Part shown: one piece after another, positions 37,977-51,787 of the stretch | Layout of the letters: the number at the start of each line of letters is the position of its first letter | How positions within the stretch are numbered: position 1 is the stretch's first letter | Assembly (NCBI RefSeq): GCF_018139145.2 | Contig: NC_059483.1 | Span: 3,225,001-3,289,000 of the forward strand | DNA: 64,000 nt | Direction: 5' to 3' | DNA from: Gymnogyps californianus | Taxonomy: Eukaryota > Chordata > Aves > Accipitriformes > Cathartidae | Made by a program: the position numbers and the translations under genes | The notes under the pieces: model-generated | Databases searched by the model: none | What the model was told of the DNA's origin: nothing | The model's input: only the letters and a program-made list of their open reading frames with translations

Positions 37977-38360
37977 CACTGAAACATTTTCTCTTTGTTT
38001 CACTTCTGGCCATCCTATTCTGATCTCCAGATACTGCCTGAGAGAAGCCGATAATCTCCCGCTGTTGATAATCTCTCCACCCTGGGTGATCTACTATGAT
38101 ACTGCTCTGGCCTTTCATTTTGAATAATTTATCAATTTAAGGAAAAAAAAAAAAAAGGTGCTAAAGTGACTAAACATCAAATACATAACCTTGAAGTATG
38201 GATGTAGATAGTAGCGTTGTGGACTTTCACTTTTTGACCTGATGATGACATACAACATTTAATCACTGCTTTGTGGAATTTCCATGGAAAAATCTCAAAA
38301 CTGTGGCTACCTGGACTTCTCACAGTTCCCTTTTTTTCCCCCAAAATATCAGAAACACTT

Positions 38361-38380
38361 TATATATATATATATATATA
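38361..38380. repeat. (TA)10 microsatellite in an inverted repeat
   Basis: Ten TA units, flanked by CTTTATA on the left (from 38358) and TATAAAG on the right (to 38389), so the whole stretch is a near-perfect AT-rich palindrome able to form a cruciform. Confidence 0.85.
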
Positions 38381-38604
38381 TTTATAAAGCATAATATGAA
38401 AAGGGTTAGATAAATCTTATGTTTAATGGCAGATTTCATGGCTGTTGGCTCATGAAAGCTAGAGCCAAGTTACAAGACAGACCAGTGATCTTTACCGAGT
38501 AGAGGAGCAGTTAGTTTTATGTTATCACTGTCAATGAGATTTTGCAGAATTGTGTTACACTTTGGTACAGATGAATGACCTGTAGTGTTACAGAATTTGT
38601 GATG

Positions 38605-38885
38605 CTCTGGCTTTAATTAACCTCCTTTACGACTGAAGCCGAACAAGAAAGAATAGTCCTTTTTGTAAAGGAATATTTTTACAGTCATTAAATACACATT
38701 AATACTCTTCATAATACATAATTTTGTGGGTGACATGGGCACTATTTCTACAGCTGTTCTTTAGAGAAAGAATAAGTTTCTCTTCATTAAAGACTAATAA
38801 GTGACATTACATTTAAGTGCTTGCATTAGATATGCTTCTTTGAATTTAATGATGGAGCAATGAGGCCTTTAATTAAATAGTCAAA
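38605..38885. promoter_or_regulatory. Possible enhancer-like block with repeated CTTTAATTAA
   Basis: CTTTAATTAA occurs at 38611-38620 and again at about 38867-38876 (GGCCTTTAATTAAATAG), about 256 bases apart, with further ATTAA/TAATAA cores between and no open frame. TTAATTAA is a typical paired or LIM-homeodomain core. Conservation cannot be tested here. Confidence 0.28.
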
Positions 38886-39309
38886 AATTTCTACTGGGAG
38901 AAACAAAAACAAATTTGTCTACAGGTTTTCTTCTCAATATAAAAATAAAACAGAACCCATCTGGTAGATAATCAATGCTCTTATCCCTAAAACTAAGCCT
39001 CACACAATTTTGTCTTTAAAAATTTGTTTCTCGTTTCTGAAATCCGTATAATGGGATGAAGGAACTCATCTCATTGGGAGATGTAGAGCTCTATTTGTTA
39101 ATGCCTGTCTCGTGTCTCTACAGAAGGTTCTTGTGGGCAGAGGTGGCAGAAGTACATATCTATTTAGGTATTTTTTATACACACACAAAGTTCTCTACCA
39201 TAGATCAGTGACTTATAATAAACAGTATTCTGGCACATTTTCTGGCATTCTATAAATATTTTTCATTTGGATTTTATTTATCCAATCATTTAGAGCCCCA
39301 GTAGATACC

Positions 39310-39385
39310 ATAGGCTATAGGTATTATCAGACTTGCAAAAGAGGCTAAAAATTGGCCAAGTTACCACAGTCACCTGTGATGGACT
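39310..39385 (+). mobile_element. Possible MIR/L2-like tail
   Basis: TAGGTATTATCAGACTTGC, then AGAGGCTAAAAATTGGCCAAG and TTACCACAGTCAC, loosely follow the MIR/L2 order (GGTATTATCCCCATTT, GAGGCTAAGTGACTTGCCCAAGGTCAC). It is heavily diverged, so confidence is low. Confidence 0.3.
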
Positions 39386-39399
39386 TGTTACTTGAAATA

Positions 39400-42300
39400 A
39401 AAATCAAGTTAGGAGAATTTCATTAATTTTTCTTCATAAAATTTTCAGATTTAATACAAAATTAGCAAAACTTTCTATGCTCATCAACAAGAAAAGAAAA
39501 AGTAGCATCAGATGGAAAATCTACTTGTTAGGCGACTTTAGATTTCAAAACCATTGCTCATGTAAGCTGTTACTCCTTAGAAACAGCATTGCAAGAAATT
39601 GCGGTGAAGAGTAATCCAGGAGCTTCCCAGAATTGTCAGCCAGTGACGGCTGATGAAGTCTGCAGAGGAAGTTTCTCTCCTGGACACAAACGGTGATCCG
39701 AATCGCCCCATTCCTTCATTCTACTGTATTTTTCTGTTAACCGAAATGGGATCCTACTGTTTGCTTATTTTTATCACATTAAAATTTATTTGATGAAAAT
39801 GCAGCAGATGTTACTTAATTTTCTATCACGGCTCCCTTTTGCAGTATGGCAAGTCAGTTGCAGTACTAATCCATTTATTAATTCCTGTATTGATTAGCAG
39901 AATAACGCTAAGTTTTGAGTGGCAGCCAGCACATTTGTTAGATGACTTTCCCTGTGCCGTATCCTCTCATCCACGGACACGAGACTTTACATAAATACGT
40001 GCAGTTATGAAAGTTCCAACATGAATACATGGATATTTCTCATTAACAAGAACAGTGACGGGACATCCCTCAAGCTGGGGTCCTCTGCCTTAATTCCTCC
40101 ACATGGTTAGAGGCATAATATATTTTACACACTTTCATACTAATTGAAAGCTTGATTTTTGCTAACTATTGAGCAGGCAAAGACATTAACTGAAATAGCC
40201 TGGCATCTGAGAAGGCAGTATTTCTCTGCACTTACCCCTGAGTACTGCTTAGCCTGCCTCTGAGCTTGAAATTCTTGAAAAATACTGAAGTTCTTATTTT
40301 TCCAGCCTGAGTGTTGTTTAATGAGAAAATGAAGAAACAAAGCAACACCATCAGCCAGAACCAAAGTATATTATCATGTAGAAAAGTGTTCACAGCTCAC
40401 AGCTCCATCTGCTCTAGCAGTGAACATTAAATATTTTTCAAAAATTCTAAGCAATTAGAAAAAAATTATGAACTTAAATGGTGGCTAAGGCATCATTTCA
40501 TTTTTAACATCATACTTTAAATGGATTCCTATTACTATAACACCCAGAAAGCTAAAAATAGTACATGAATAGTAAAGACATGCTGAAAATCAGATCTGGG
40601 AAAGAATTACATATGCACAAACATATTTGCACACAAGCAGTTGCATGCTTATAGATTCCACCCTGAAAATGCATATAACCATATTGAATTTTAACTTCTT
40701 GAATGCTGACAATTGTAATGTATCACCTTGCGGTAATAATCTCCAGCATACATATATTTATTAGGAACATGTCTGAGGCCCTCCCTGAATCAGATTCCAA
40801 GTGATTACCTGTACCCTAAAGCTCCAGGACATGATTGCTCCATCTGAAAACTAATTTTCTGTAATAACTGGAAATTCACCAGCATTATGACAACTGCTAG
40901 CCAAAATTGCAACACAAATGCGTTACTACCAACAGCTACTGTCACACTATCAAAACATTGTGTAGATGCGCAGCTATTGTATATTGGTGTAGCATCAGGT
41001 ACTGTGCAGCCATCAGTCCTAGAGGCATTCAGCCATGCAACTTGACAGTTCTGAAAAGAGAATTAGCCACACTTAAAACAAAGTTCAGAATGTCACCTAT
41101 TAGAAGTAAATAGAATAAAAATACTTAGAGATTGTGGATGTTTGGTGTTGGTCCTAAAGGCACGAAGAAATGTAGAGAATGTAATAAAAGAAGGAATCAC
41201 AAAATGAAGGGCTTTTTAATTGTAACACAGAGCATCATAAGATCTGTACTTTCCTGCTTCACACTCAGGTTATATATAGGTATGATTAATCTGTGCCTGG
41301 GAACCTAATGGCTGCAGCTGCATTTTGGGATTTCTATGATTTTTAAAGGCCATGCTTTGAAATGCTAAAAAAAAAAAAAAACAAACCAGAAACATAAAGC
41401 AAGTAGAATGGGTGTGTTACATAGAAAGCCTGAGAAAGAGCTCCAAGAAGGTCTTAATGTGGACTACACTGCACAAAGTATTGGAAAACTAGAAATTTTA
41501 TTTCTACACATAAACATAACATATATTCCCAATATAATAAGATAATACGTATATTTCCATGCTGAACATAGCTCCCCATGAGAGCTGAGTATGTCCTATG
41601 CTAAACACGTATTTGCAGTGCTGCAGGTGTAGACAAGACACAGAACTGCTTTTATTATTTTAGGAATTTGTCTAATTTACTGCACTCAGCTTCTTATAGG
41701 TTGGGCTACCGCTTAATTGCTGGAGTGAACATTTCTTTCTCTAACACTTCAGGGTGCTGAAAGCTACTATTGGACCTGCAGTAAGCCTTGAAAATAACCT
41801 GAATTGAGAACTACTGAACAAATTGTCGAGAGCTGAAAAGCATAGTTAGGGTTCGGGGGCATGCAGAACTCTTCTGAATGAATAAGGAAATCGGGACATT
41901 CTTATAAGACATCGTTGTATCTGTTGGCTTTACAAAACCACTGATACTCTCCCATGGATTTTCCTTGCTAAAGAAGAATTTAGTGTTTATCCGATCCAAG
42001 GCCAATGGCCTCTGCTCCGGCTGCTCTCTTTAAACATTTCAGGTAGTTCTTCTGCTTACTGCTCTGGCCAACTCATTTTCTGATTAGAAGATACTGTTAC
42101 GTTTACATTCTGTCGTTATCTTTTACTAGCAAACGTTGTCCAATGGGACATTCCCTGCTAAGGTAGTGCTGTGCTCACGGTTCCTCTTGGCTATAGAAAC
42201 ATCCCGGACCTCTGTTTAAATCAACGCTAACAGAAAATCTATTGCGCTTTTCACTGTAAGTTTCCTCCAGTTCTTAGCTTTAGAGATGGTAGCAGCGTTA

Positions 42301-42685
42301 GTGAGAATAAGTAAGACCAGAGCGTGCGTGCAAAGAAAACAATGTCTGAGCCACATAATCCATAAAACACATTGCGTATGAAAAGAGATTAGACATGTTA
42401 TAGCAAAACATTCAAGATCCAATAGTAATCAAAGAGTTGACCTCCCCATAACTCTGCCCACCTTCCCAATCAGGATTTCTGTATTGGCATCTAATTATCT
42501 AGCTCTTCATTCACCTCTCCAACTTTCCATCATGAAGGAGTCAATGGAGAGACTACCATTAAATGCAAAGTATGGATCTCATTAACTTTACTGGTGCAAA
42601 CACACATCTATCTTTTGTGTGCGTCGTTCTCTGTTGATTGTTTATATACTGTATCTTTCTTTCTGGTCTTGTTTTCCTGGTTTAT
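39400..42685. other. Gene-free AT-rich stretch
   Basis: No supported gene; frames are at most about 74 codons. A 15-base A run lies at 41367-41381. The A-rich, stop-rich sequence shows nothing else recognisable. Confidence 0.45.
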
Positions 42686-42689
42686 TTAA

Positions 42690-42806
42690 AACGTAAAATG
42701 TAAAGAGCAGCTACTCTGTCATCCTGTGTTTTTGTATGGTATCTAAATCAATGGTGCCCTGCTGGGTTACTGCCTCTATCACTGCAATACAAATAATAAT
42801 AATACT
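42690..42806 (+). mobile_element. Ancient amniote SINE/LINE 3' end with AAT-rich tail
   Basis: AATGTAAAGAGCAGCTACTCTGTC, then TGTGTTTTTGTATGGTATC, then AATGGTGCCCTGCTGGG and ACTGCAATACAAATAATAATAAT follow in order an amniote repeat 3' end remembered as ATTGTAAGCTCTTTGGGGCAGGGACTGTC, TGTGTTTGTACAGCGCC, AATGGGGTCCTG, CGCAATACAAATAATAATAAT. It is clear enough to call as an old interspersed repeat; the family name (MIR/L2-like) is uncertain. Confidence 0.65.
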
Positions 42807-43217
42807 GATCGTATCTTCTCGGCTCTGCCTCGCATAGAAGAGGACACTTAGAAGCCAGTTGCATAATAGCAATAAACATGAGGTATCATATAATAGATCT
42901 TCAAAGATGCATCAATAATATATTTCAAATCACTGCTGCTTGTGCAGTGTTACTGCAAGGGAAACTGCTGGGGAAGAGGAATGCTCTGAAAATATCCATC
43001 ATCTTTTACTGTCTGTGTAAATGTTTTGAAGATAGGCTGTAAAACTGCATTAAGTTTACAATAAATTTTGAAGCTCCTAACCTATTACAAAGTGCCAAAT
43101 GCCAGTGTTCATCCACTGAGGCACAAGGCTGCCGTTTTTGTAAAGCTTTTATGCTTGCTTCCCCAAAGAGCAGCACTGCATTTCACTTTATTTCACTTGA
43201 TTTTGTGACTTCCAGTT

Positions 43218-43247
43218 GCTGCCCAGTGGCAGGCTGCCCAGTGGCAG
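43218..43247 (+). repeat. Exact 15-base tandem duplication
   Basis: GCTGCCCAGTGGCAG occurs twice in direct succession (43218-43232 and 43233-43247). It is a simple slippage-type duplication in non-coding DNA. Confidence 0.9.
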
Positions 43248-44717
43248 GCTGGTTTGGGAGGAGAAGTAGGAAAGTCAGGAGAACAAAACTGCAGGAGAAG
43301 GTTCAGTGCCCAAGTGGAGTAATAAATATTTTTGGTTCTGAATCGTATTAAAGAAAATGACTAGAAAAATATATTTTAAAATATTTTTGTGCGCAGTCTA
43401 TGTGAATGTCTCCCCATGGAGACTGGGAGTTCCTATATATGACAGAGCAGATAATTTGGTTTGCCTGAGTTATTTAGAAGCAGGGGAAATGCAGATATCT
43501 ACCTCATCGAGAAGTTAAGTCCTCTCTTACTGCTGATGTCTTCGCAATCTTAGTCAAGTTTTGCAAGGCGTTACCATGCTGTGCTGTAGGAAGCCAAGAA
43601 ATATCAAGAAGATCATCCAGATAATGCTACAACAGGCTTTTTCCCTCTGGAGGACAAGGTTTGTAGGATAAGCTACAGACTAGCTTTATGCTCACCAACC
43701 CCTGCAGTCCCCAGTCATTTTTTAAGGAAAGAGAGTGCTGCACACTCAATATTCTGGTTCCTTTAGTGTTCTTTATTATTCTTCATCATCCACTTTGAAG
43801 CAATTTTTCTATATCTGGGAAGGATGAACACAAGGTGTAGAATTTATTCCTTCTGCTAATAAGCATATATTCCCTTGAAAGCTGCATATTGAGAAAGCAC
43901 ACTGAGCTGAGCCCTTCCGCGTGCCAAGGGGAGGGCAGGCAGAGAGTCTGGGTGAGCACGGGGAGCTCACGTGCAGGAGCTGGGGCTGTGCCCTGGAAAG
44001 CCGGCTGGGGTAGAGATCCATCTTTAGTGCGAGTAATTGTGTCTTTTATTCTTTATTTTCATACCATTTTCCAAAACCTTAGCAGACGCTGTACTCTGTG
44101 CCTTTGCAAATATGGGTAAGCATACAGAGATAGCTAATTAAAAGTAAATAGCTCTATAGTTAAGGAAGTTTAATCTAATAGACATTTAAATCAGTTTTCA
44201 TAATATTGTCACTTGAAGGTTGTGCCACTTAAAATAGAGCGGGTAAGTATTGAATCGTAGTTACAGTGGGGATGGGGCTTAAAAACATAACTACCAGCTT
44301 TATGCAGAAATATACTTAAAGTCCAGGGAAGTATGATTCAAGTGCTTGTACATACACCAGAAGTGTGATTCACGGTCGGATAATTGACCATTCTGTACAT
44401 TTTGGCATTCAGTGACCTCCTGTTTTTCTTTGTGGCTTAAACCTGTAGAGAGCAGATACCCAAGGTTAAAAGGTGAACTTAGAAAATGCAGATTAGACAT
44501 TTGCCCATGAAAACATTTTGCTGCCCTCTAAACTTTCATCGAAATCTCAGTTCATTTAGAAGGTCCAAGATCTCATTATCTTGGCCATGCAAGGAGGAAC
44601 AAGTTGATGCAAAGCATAGGACTCTGTTGGACTGCAAACAGGTTAGCTTATCTAGGAACACAAGCGGGTGATAAATCACTCAAAGCACCTAATAATTCTT
44701 TCTGTTGCTGTTCTTGG

Positions 44718-45402
44718 CTAATGGAGAGGACTAAACCCAGCTCCCCATACCCTCTCCCGTTTGGTACTAACCAAGTGGGAGAGATTTTCCACGAGCTTTC
44801 TCTCATCTGATGCTGATAGATGAGTGCCTTTACCAGTGAAGGATAGCGGAAGAACTCGTCTTTTCTGCAAGCCACGTTTTCCCAGCTTTCTCAAATCTTT
44901 CCTACAAATCTCTGATTTCTTAGAGACTAGACCTTTCTGGAACAATGTCTGCGTGCTTGCCACTGAAAAGCATGAATGGTTGAGCCCAATAAGCAGCTGT
45001 CCAGTTCTTTTCCTTAAATTAACCCAGAATACACCTGACCAGACAGTTGTACGAAAATTTTTTATCCTCCAGCATGTTCTCAGACAGGTGACCCCAGATC
45101 TGTGTGCTTGGGTGCAGCTACAGCCACCTCCCACCCTACATCTCCTGGCCTTGGCAACCTGTGACCTCCAGGGCAACTTTGCCACTAGCCCTTCTGTGTG
45201 CCCTGTTGAAAAATTCAAGACCACTCGCCAGAACGGGTCAACGGTTTGGTTTAAGCACCGCTGTATCTTGCTGTGGATAAGCTTGCTTTTGGATTGTAGA
45301 AACAATCCAAAATTGTTTATACCATCTCTGGAGGCTGCTTCCAGACAGCGGAAGAAGGTAAAAGGAGAACCACGTACCAGGTCAGTGGGACCTGTGCGAT
45401 AG
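44718..45402. other. Opposing long open frames, probably non-coding
   Basis: A 192-codon plus frame (44824-45402) and a 195-codon minus frame (44718-45305) overlap for nearly 500 bases. Neither translation has a recognisable domain, signal peptide or repeat. Open frames on both strands over the same segment usually mean low stop-codon density, not coding. The plus frame ends in a basic segment (RQRKKVKGEPRTR). At most one could be real. Confidence 0.2.
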
Positions 45403-48400
45403 CTGCTGAAATAGTGTCAGCACTGACAACGTGGCTTTTTGGAGCGGAGGCATCTGGTGATACAGAGAGCAAACCTGCAGTAACCTCCCTTCTCTAAGGG
45501 GAGGAGAACCTGAAGGCAGATAATTCCTCAATAATTTCTTCAGCTGGGCTTTTTTTTTTTTTTTTTTACATCTCAGTTACATATATTTAAATCGTTGTCT
45601 GCGTAACACACACCCTAAAAATAAGCAGAGCTGCAGTCTCTGAGAGATATGTTTAATTTACACTTCAGCTACTCTTTTCGATGGCATTGCTGACTCTGAG
45701 TGTTGCTCAAAACTCTGAAAGGTGGGTTGGGATGTTTTTATCAGACTGTGATAGTCTTCATTACTCAAGCCATCTTGACCCTCATTTCACCCGATATCAA
45801 CTTTGCGGTCATGAATGACCCTGTCCCAATATTTGCAATGAATCATGAGTTGTGTGTAACAAGTTGTCATGAGTTCTTATCAATGTTTTTAAAGAAAGTA
45901 ACAGACCGTTAACACTTTCTGTTTTCATAAGATAACTAAGTAAATATTCGAGTGACACAGGTAACATCACTATTTATAATGCTTAAGGATTTTTTTTTTT
46001 TTAAAACAAAGCAAGGAAATAGAGGGGATGAAGGAATATTACAAAAAGTGCTAGAAATGAATGAGTTTATCTTTTTTGATCAAATGCACTCTTTCTCTAA
46101 GTTTGTTTACAGTGTTTTCTTTTCTTTTTTCTTTTTTTTTAACCCTATGAATTATAAATATTTCAGACAGATACATACCAAAACCTGGTTTTGCTCAAGA
46201 TTTCTGTTTTTACCTGAATTATCACACAAACATTGTTGCTCCATAGCTCAAATGTTAAGTAATTGGTTTTCACTGGGATGATTGAAGGGATAATATTTCT
46301 GTAAAGAAAAGTGTTTAGGAGGAGTTTTCAGAATAATTGTCAGTTTAAAACTGAACCAGAGCTTTATAATCTAAAGCTGATGGTAGGCTTGTTTTTACCT
46401 GTTTCTAGGTAGTATCAAGTTGGGTAAAGATTAAATCATATTTCTTTAATTTTGTGTTAATTCTGTTCCTAGGACATGGTTAGAATAAACTTCTGATGGA
46501 TATTAGTAATGAATATCAATCTCTGTCCCACAATGTGGTTTGGATTTAAAGTCTTTCTGGAAAACGATGGAAGAAGGAAAGCCATAATTCACAGCAGAAT
46601 CTAAGATTTTAGCAAGTATATCTTAGATTGGTATTGAGATTCAGCCGTAAGTCTAACAGAATTATGTATAAATAGCTTGGTCTATCCAATGCATTAGAAA
46701 TACTTAATGATGAGAAATCACGTACACTCCCATATTCACCCCTGCAAATGGCTAGATGTGTGTTGTGAGATTTATTTACTTTCTGGGTTGCATTAATGTA
46801 AAATCAGCTAATAATTAAAAAAAAAAAAAAAAAATCAATGGACCAGCTCATGCCTACGCTGAAGTTACTTAGGGGTGGATAGGGAAATAGATATTCACAC
46901 TGTAAAGAAGCTATTCCTAACAGTATATGAACTAGGTACATCTCAGTTGTTACAGCTGATAGGATGCCACCCTTGCGCTTCCCGGCGCACCTTGGGAGTG
47001 AGCTTGTCCAGGAGCTCAGAACCTTGAGTTTTGCTACTTTTTACATAAAACCCAATTGGTATAGAAACTAATGTCTGAAGCAGAGAATAAAAGTCATCAT
47101 AATGATAAAAGAACCAGTAAAACATCAACACCAAATAAAACTCCCCTTTTGAGAGGAGGTGTTGGGAAACATTTTTAAAAAGTAAAATCATAAGAACTTC
47201 ACTTTCATTGGAGAGCGTGAGCATGCTTTCCTATTATCTTCATATTGTTCATTAAACCCCCTCACAAACGAGAAGATTTTTGTGGTGGAAATGGAAGCTA
47301 TCACAAAAATTTCAAATTCATCAAACAGCTAATTTTGTGCTGAAACATTTTTTTTAAATTGCAGTTTAAAAAATGAAAATAGAAGTGTAATGAAATGAAA
47401 CAATGGAGTTATTGATCACTTATTGGCATTCAGATAATTTCGCTTTTATAGTCAAATTAGGTATTAAAACATTTTGGGATATAAAGTTACTTAATAGGCT
47501 ACTCTGTCAATGGACTATGTGGAGAACTTGCTGCTGCTTCATCTTCTTCTGATACTTCTGAAGTTAACAAGAGGGGATTTCTTCCTTGACAAGAGACAAA
47601 TAGACCTTTCAAACTCATTTTATTCTCTCAAACTGTAGCTTAGTTCAGTTCCATATTTGAACCTCAATATACCCTAAACCCCAACAACAACTAAAGTGAG
47701 AGCATGACAAGCCTGCCTTGATTTTTGGAGGGACCTTTTTCAGCCATCACAGTGGCTGAGTCGAGGTGCGAAGCAGGATTTGGGTTAATGGCTGTATTGA
47801 AACAAGAGGCGGGAACTAATAAATGGAAGGAGAAACTGAAGAAGGCAGTATCATTAGGTTATAAAGCAGAGGAACAAAAGGTAATTAGGGGAGGAAATGT
47901 AAAAAATGACCATTTAATCATACTACAACCACCTAGACACTCCATGCCTCAATGAAAAAAAACCCTGCGTATCAATGATAAAGACAGCTAGTGTTAGGTT
48001 TGGGGATCTAGAGGAGATTTGGAGGGATGTAACAAGCTGTGGCTGAACTGCTTCACTCTCGGTTCTTCCTACAATAAATCAGCCCAGTCTGGAGGGTTAG
48101 AAAGCCCCCTTTTTAGGACATCGCATGTTTTCCATTTTGTACAAGGTGAAAGTACAAAGTGCCCAGCACTGGTCAGAGAACACCCTTGATTTTGCAGGCT
48201 GGATACAACATACTTGATCCCAAGCCCATAACAATCAGCAGAAAGATTCCTGGAAGATTTACCGGATTTTAGACTATCCTCATCATGAAGTGCTTGATTC
48301 TGCAAGGTGTGAATCTTGCTTTTGCGATACAAAAACTTTGTTTGATTCAGTGTGCAGTTTTGCACTTGGAGCTCGATCCAAAGCCTGCTGAAATTAATAA

Positions 48401-50164
48401 GAAGCTTTCTGTTGGCCTTAACAGGTTTTGGATTATGCTTCGTGTGAAAACCAGTTCACTGACTTAACCAAGGAATATTTATAAAGTAAAAGCCAAAGGA
48501 AACTTATAAAAGAAAAATCTTTCATTTCATGTAGTATCAATTTTAGTGCCAAAAATATAATAAAAAATCCTGCAACATTTTTCTCTTTATCATCTTCTTT
48601 ACAGGCTTCATGAACCTCATCTAAAAGGTGCTCTAGGTAAAAAGTATTATCATTTTGATGAATGCCAGCTCTTTGACATGAGGAAGAAGTCTTTTATTCT
48701 CTGACAATGTCCCTGCCAAGCTAAGTAGAAGATGTAGGCAGAAAGCTTTGGGGAAACCCTGATGCTGATGAATCAGAGCTCCCTGCTGAGAAGCAGCCTG
48801 ATGATACCTACCATCTAAACAGTTTAGTACCTTTTCAGCAGGTCTAAGAATCAAGTTTGCCTTTTTGTAAGATTTTTTAAAGGCTAAAGGCTGAACCTGA
48901 CTTTTCACAGAAGGAATGAAATCTGTTTCCCATGTATGACTCTCTCTTCCTGTATTTTCGCTCTTAAACCTTTGAGCACATACCCTTTTGTTGCCTTGTC
49001 TAAGGGATAATGCGGGAAGCTGTCACCATGCATTGCTGGTTGTGGTGGGTGGGGTAGCGAAGATCTAGACATGGCATTCTCAGGAGCTGGCAGCTTACAA
49101 AGCTCATCAAGACTACATGGACCTCGAAAAGTAAGTCACAAAACTCACTTTGGATGAAGTACTTATGGTGCTTTATATTTCTGATTAACTGGAAATACTG
49201 TAAGGATGACCCCTTCCTGAATTTTGGATTACCTTTTTGCATTATATGGACATTGACAACATCCAGAACAGCAGAGGAGAAGTGACAGTAATGGAAAATA
49301 CTAGTCATTATGTTAAAACAACAACAAAAACCCCAAACGCCACTTAGTTTCATTTTTGACTTTGATTTTTGGTTAGTTACATTTTTTTCTGTGTTCAGCT
49401 CTATCCCTATCTAAAATTAAGTGCAGCAGCTGTTTATGACAGATTATTTGTATGAATGTAGAGCCTGAAAGCCTTTACATCAAACTGAGGATTCACTATG
49501 CCAGGCACTGAATAAACTTACTTTCCTATTAGGAAAACCTTATATGTAAAGTCTAGCCAGAGAGAAAATCAGTTTCCATCCTACATGTGCGTTGTCTTTA
49601 CATATTGTTACCAGCTAACATAAATAACAATGTATTCTTTATTTTTCCCCATGATAAGTGAGAGGTTGTCCCAGCCTGAAAGGTTTGCACTCTAAATAGA
49701 TGTCAAACTGTGATATGGGAAGCAGAGATACAAGAAATTGAAGTGAACTTTCCAAAGTATCAAAACATCCCTGCAACACAGGACAGGTTTCCTATCAAAA
49801 ATATGTGGAAAAATTACATTTCTGTGCACTGGTAATTGGAAATAACTAAACTTCCGGTCGACCAGAAATAAGTATTTAAAAAACATCAGAAAAACAGATC
49901 TGTCCCTGTGCCTGGCTCCACGCCTTTTGTCTGGCCTGAGTGCCTGGGGTCCGGATTGCCTCTTGGTAGAGCTTGGTGTCGTTTCAAGAAACGTGGTATT
50001 GCCCTTGGCCTGTCAAGCAGAGTGCATATTAGAGTTTGTTATTAAATATTTTGGCTGCTCTATCTGTGTTTCTTGTTTTATCCCCAGTTCGGTAACGTGT
50101 CGCGTATACTATATTATTACTGACTTTAAAGCACACAACAAGATCAAGCCTTGAAAGAACAGTT

Positions 50165-50925
50165 TCTTTTTGGAAAGTGGAAAATTGGCAGGAGAAATCA
50201 CTTCTGCTTTCAGAGGCAATGGCAGAAGCAGATGCTGAGTGCATATTGTGCAAGGATAGCGAAGCAGAAGCAATTGGAAGAGAAACTAATATAGAGATCA
50301 CACATAATCTGCAGAATTTAAGCAGCAAGATATATACACTGCCCAGCTACTGCTCAAAGCACAAACTGAAGCAGACAAGGTGAAGGAAGAAAGAGAGCAA
50401 GCTGAATACTTTAATCACTTCACGTGAAGAAAGCTTGCTCTATAGGTGCCAAACCAGTGGATATTTAGAAAGTAGAAAATTGATTATGAAGAGATAAGAG
50501 AGTGCTGGCTTAAAAAAGGCAACTTGGATACAAAGGAAACAGAGGAATCATTGGTATGAAATTGTTTGTCATGGTGCAGAGAAGAATTTGCACAAGGTAA
50601 TGAATCAAAACTTCAAAGTCAAGGACAAAAACAAGGAAATAAGAGACCAATTACAGCCATCAAGAAAAGCTCATTAGAAGAGCTTGACTATATACATCAG
50701 AATTTTTAAATCTGAGTGTTTTGGCTTAGTGAGCACTTGGGTGGCTGAACTTCAAAGAGTTATTAGATCTTCTGAAAAGTTTAGGAGCAGTCGCTATGTC
50801 TGTGCATCTGCTTTTCCTCTCATTATCAATACTATGAAGCACAAACAGTTCCATCCACGATAAAAGAGAAATATCTGACCCAATATTTGGTGTATCACTG
50901 GGATGGCCGAGAAGGAAAGGTACTT
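50165..50925 (+). pseudogene. Decayed coding-like block, unidentified coiled-coil protein
   Basis: Three peptide segments read as plausible protein but lie in different frames or are cut by stops. 50211-50291 reads QRQWQKQMLSAYCARIAKQK and continues Glu/Leu-rich. 50311-50424, one base out of frame with it, reads as a Gln/Glu/Lys-rich helix including AQLLLKAQTEADKVKEEREQ. 50827-50919 reads QYYEAQTVPSTIKEKYLTQY and on to HWDGREGK, and is followed by GTACTT, a donor-like sequence. The amphipathic, charged composition suggests a coiled coil. No intact frame exists. It may be a dead exon set or a retropseudogene. A large axonemal protein is one guess I could not support, so no symbol is given. Confidence 0.3.
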
Positions 50926-51787
50926 TCTTCTGGTTTATTTTAGCTGGTAGGATCCCTGCAAAGGAGCGACGCTAACCTCAGCTCCTGGAGGAGACAGCAG
51001 CTCATACCAGGAATTACACCCCCTCTGCAGTTTCAGCTATATGTTTACTACAAGGTGGTGTCTGTGATGGTATTAACTGCATTTCTGTTACCTAGAATGA
51101 TGCGCACAACCTCATCTCTAGCAAAATAACTGCAAATACCTGTTCTGAATATGCCATTCCACTTTTTGCACCTTCCCAGAGGGAAGCACAGAAGACCGAC
51201 CATGGGACGGTCCCTCTAACCAAACCTCTTGTCCTAAATGGCTGCTCAGCATCCGCGTCCAGTGGGAATCCCCAAAGTTGCCAAATGTGGAATAGATTGG
51301 AGAGCCTTGGGTCAACTTCAGGCAAAACATTTAGATATGGGTGAAACTGGGTTATTCTACGTGGGAACATGAGCACGGCTAGGGAGGATCAGTGCGTTCG
51401 TTAAGTCTCAGAGTCCAGACCTAAGGCTGGTCATATTCCAGTGCACTAAAACAAGAAGAAAAAGTGGGGGCAAAATGTTCGCCCACCCAACATCGATGTT
51501 TGCCCACATCGCCCACACAGTGTTTTCTCTTAAAAATGCTTTAAAGAGTTTATTTCTACACACCCCAAATCCTTAAATTCTAAAGGCATCAGTATTTAAA
51601 TACTATAAGAGTAACAAATACAAAATAGCTCGCTATGATTAAGTTGCAGGTGTAGCAAAGCCTAATAACCTTGTAAATGTAGGAGTGAGAAAAAGTCAGC
51701 CAAATATTGTAAAATATTTTCCTCATAGTTTGTAATAATTCTTCTAGAAGCTTGAAATCTGTTTGCTTACCAAATATTCATTAGCTA

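Larger units (their letters stand above)
42810..50160. other. Gene-free stretch
   Basis: About 7.3 kb with no supported gene. It holds a homopolymer T run of 18 (45550-45567), an A run of 18 (46817-46834), and the opposing frames at 44.7-45.4 kb described separately. A frame at 47725-47955 is Lys-rich but has no domain. No recognisable repeat element. Confidence 0.45.
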
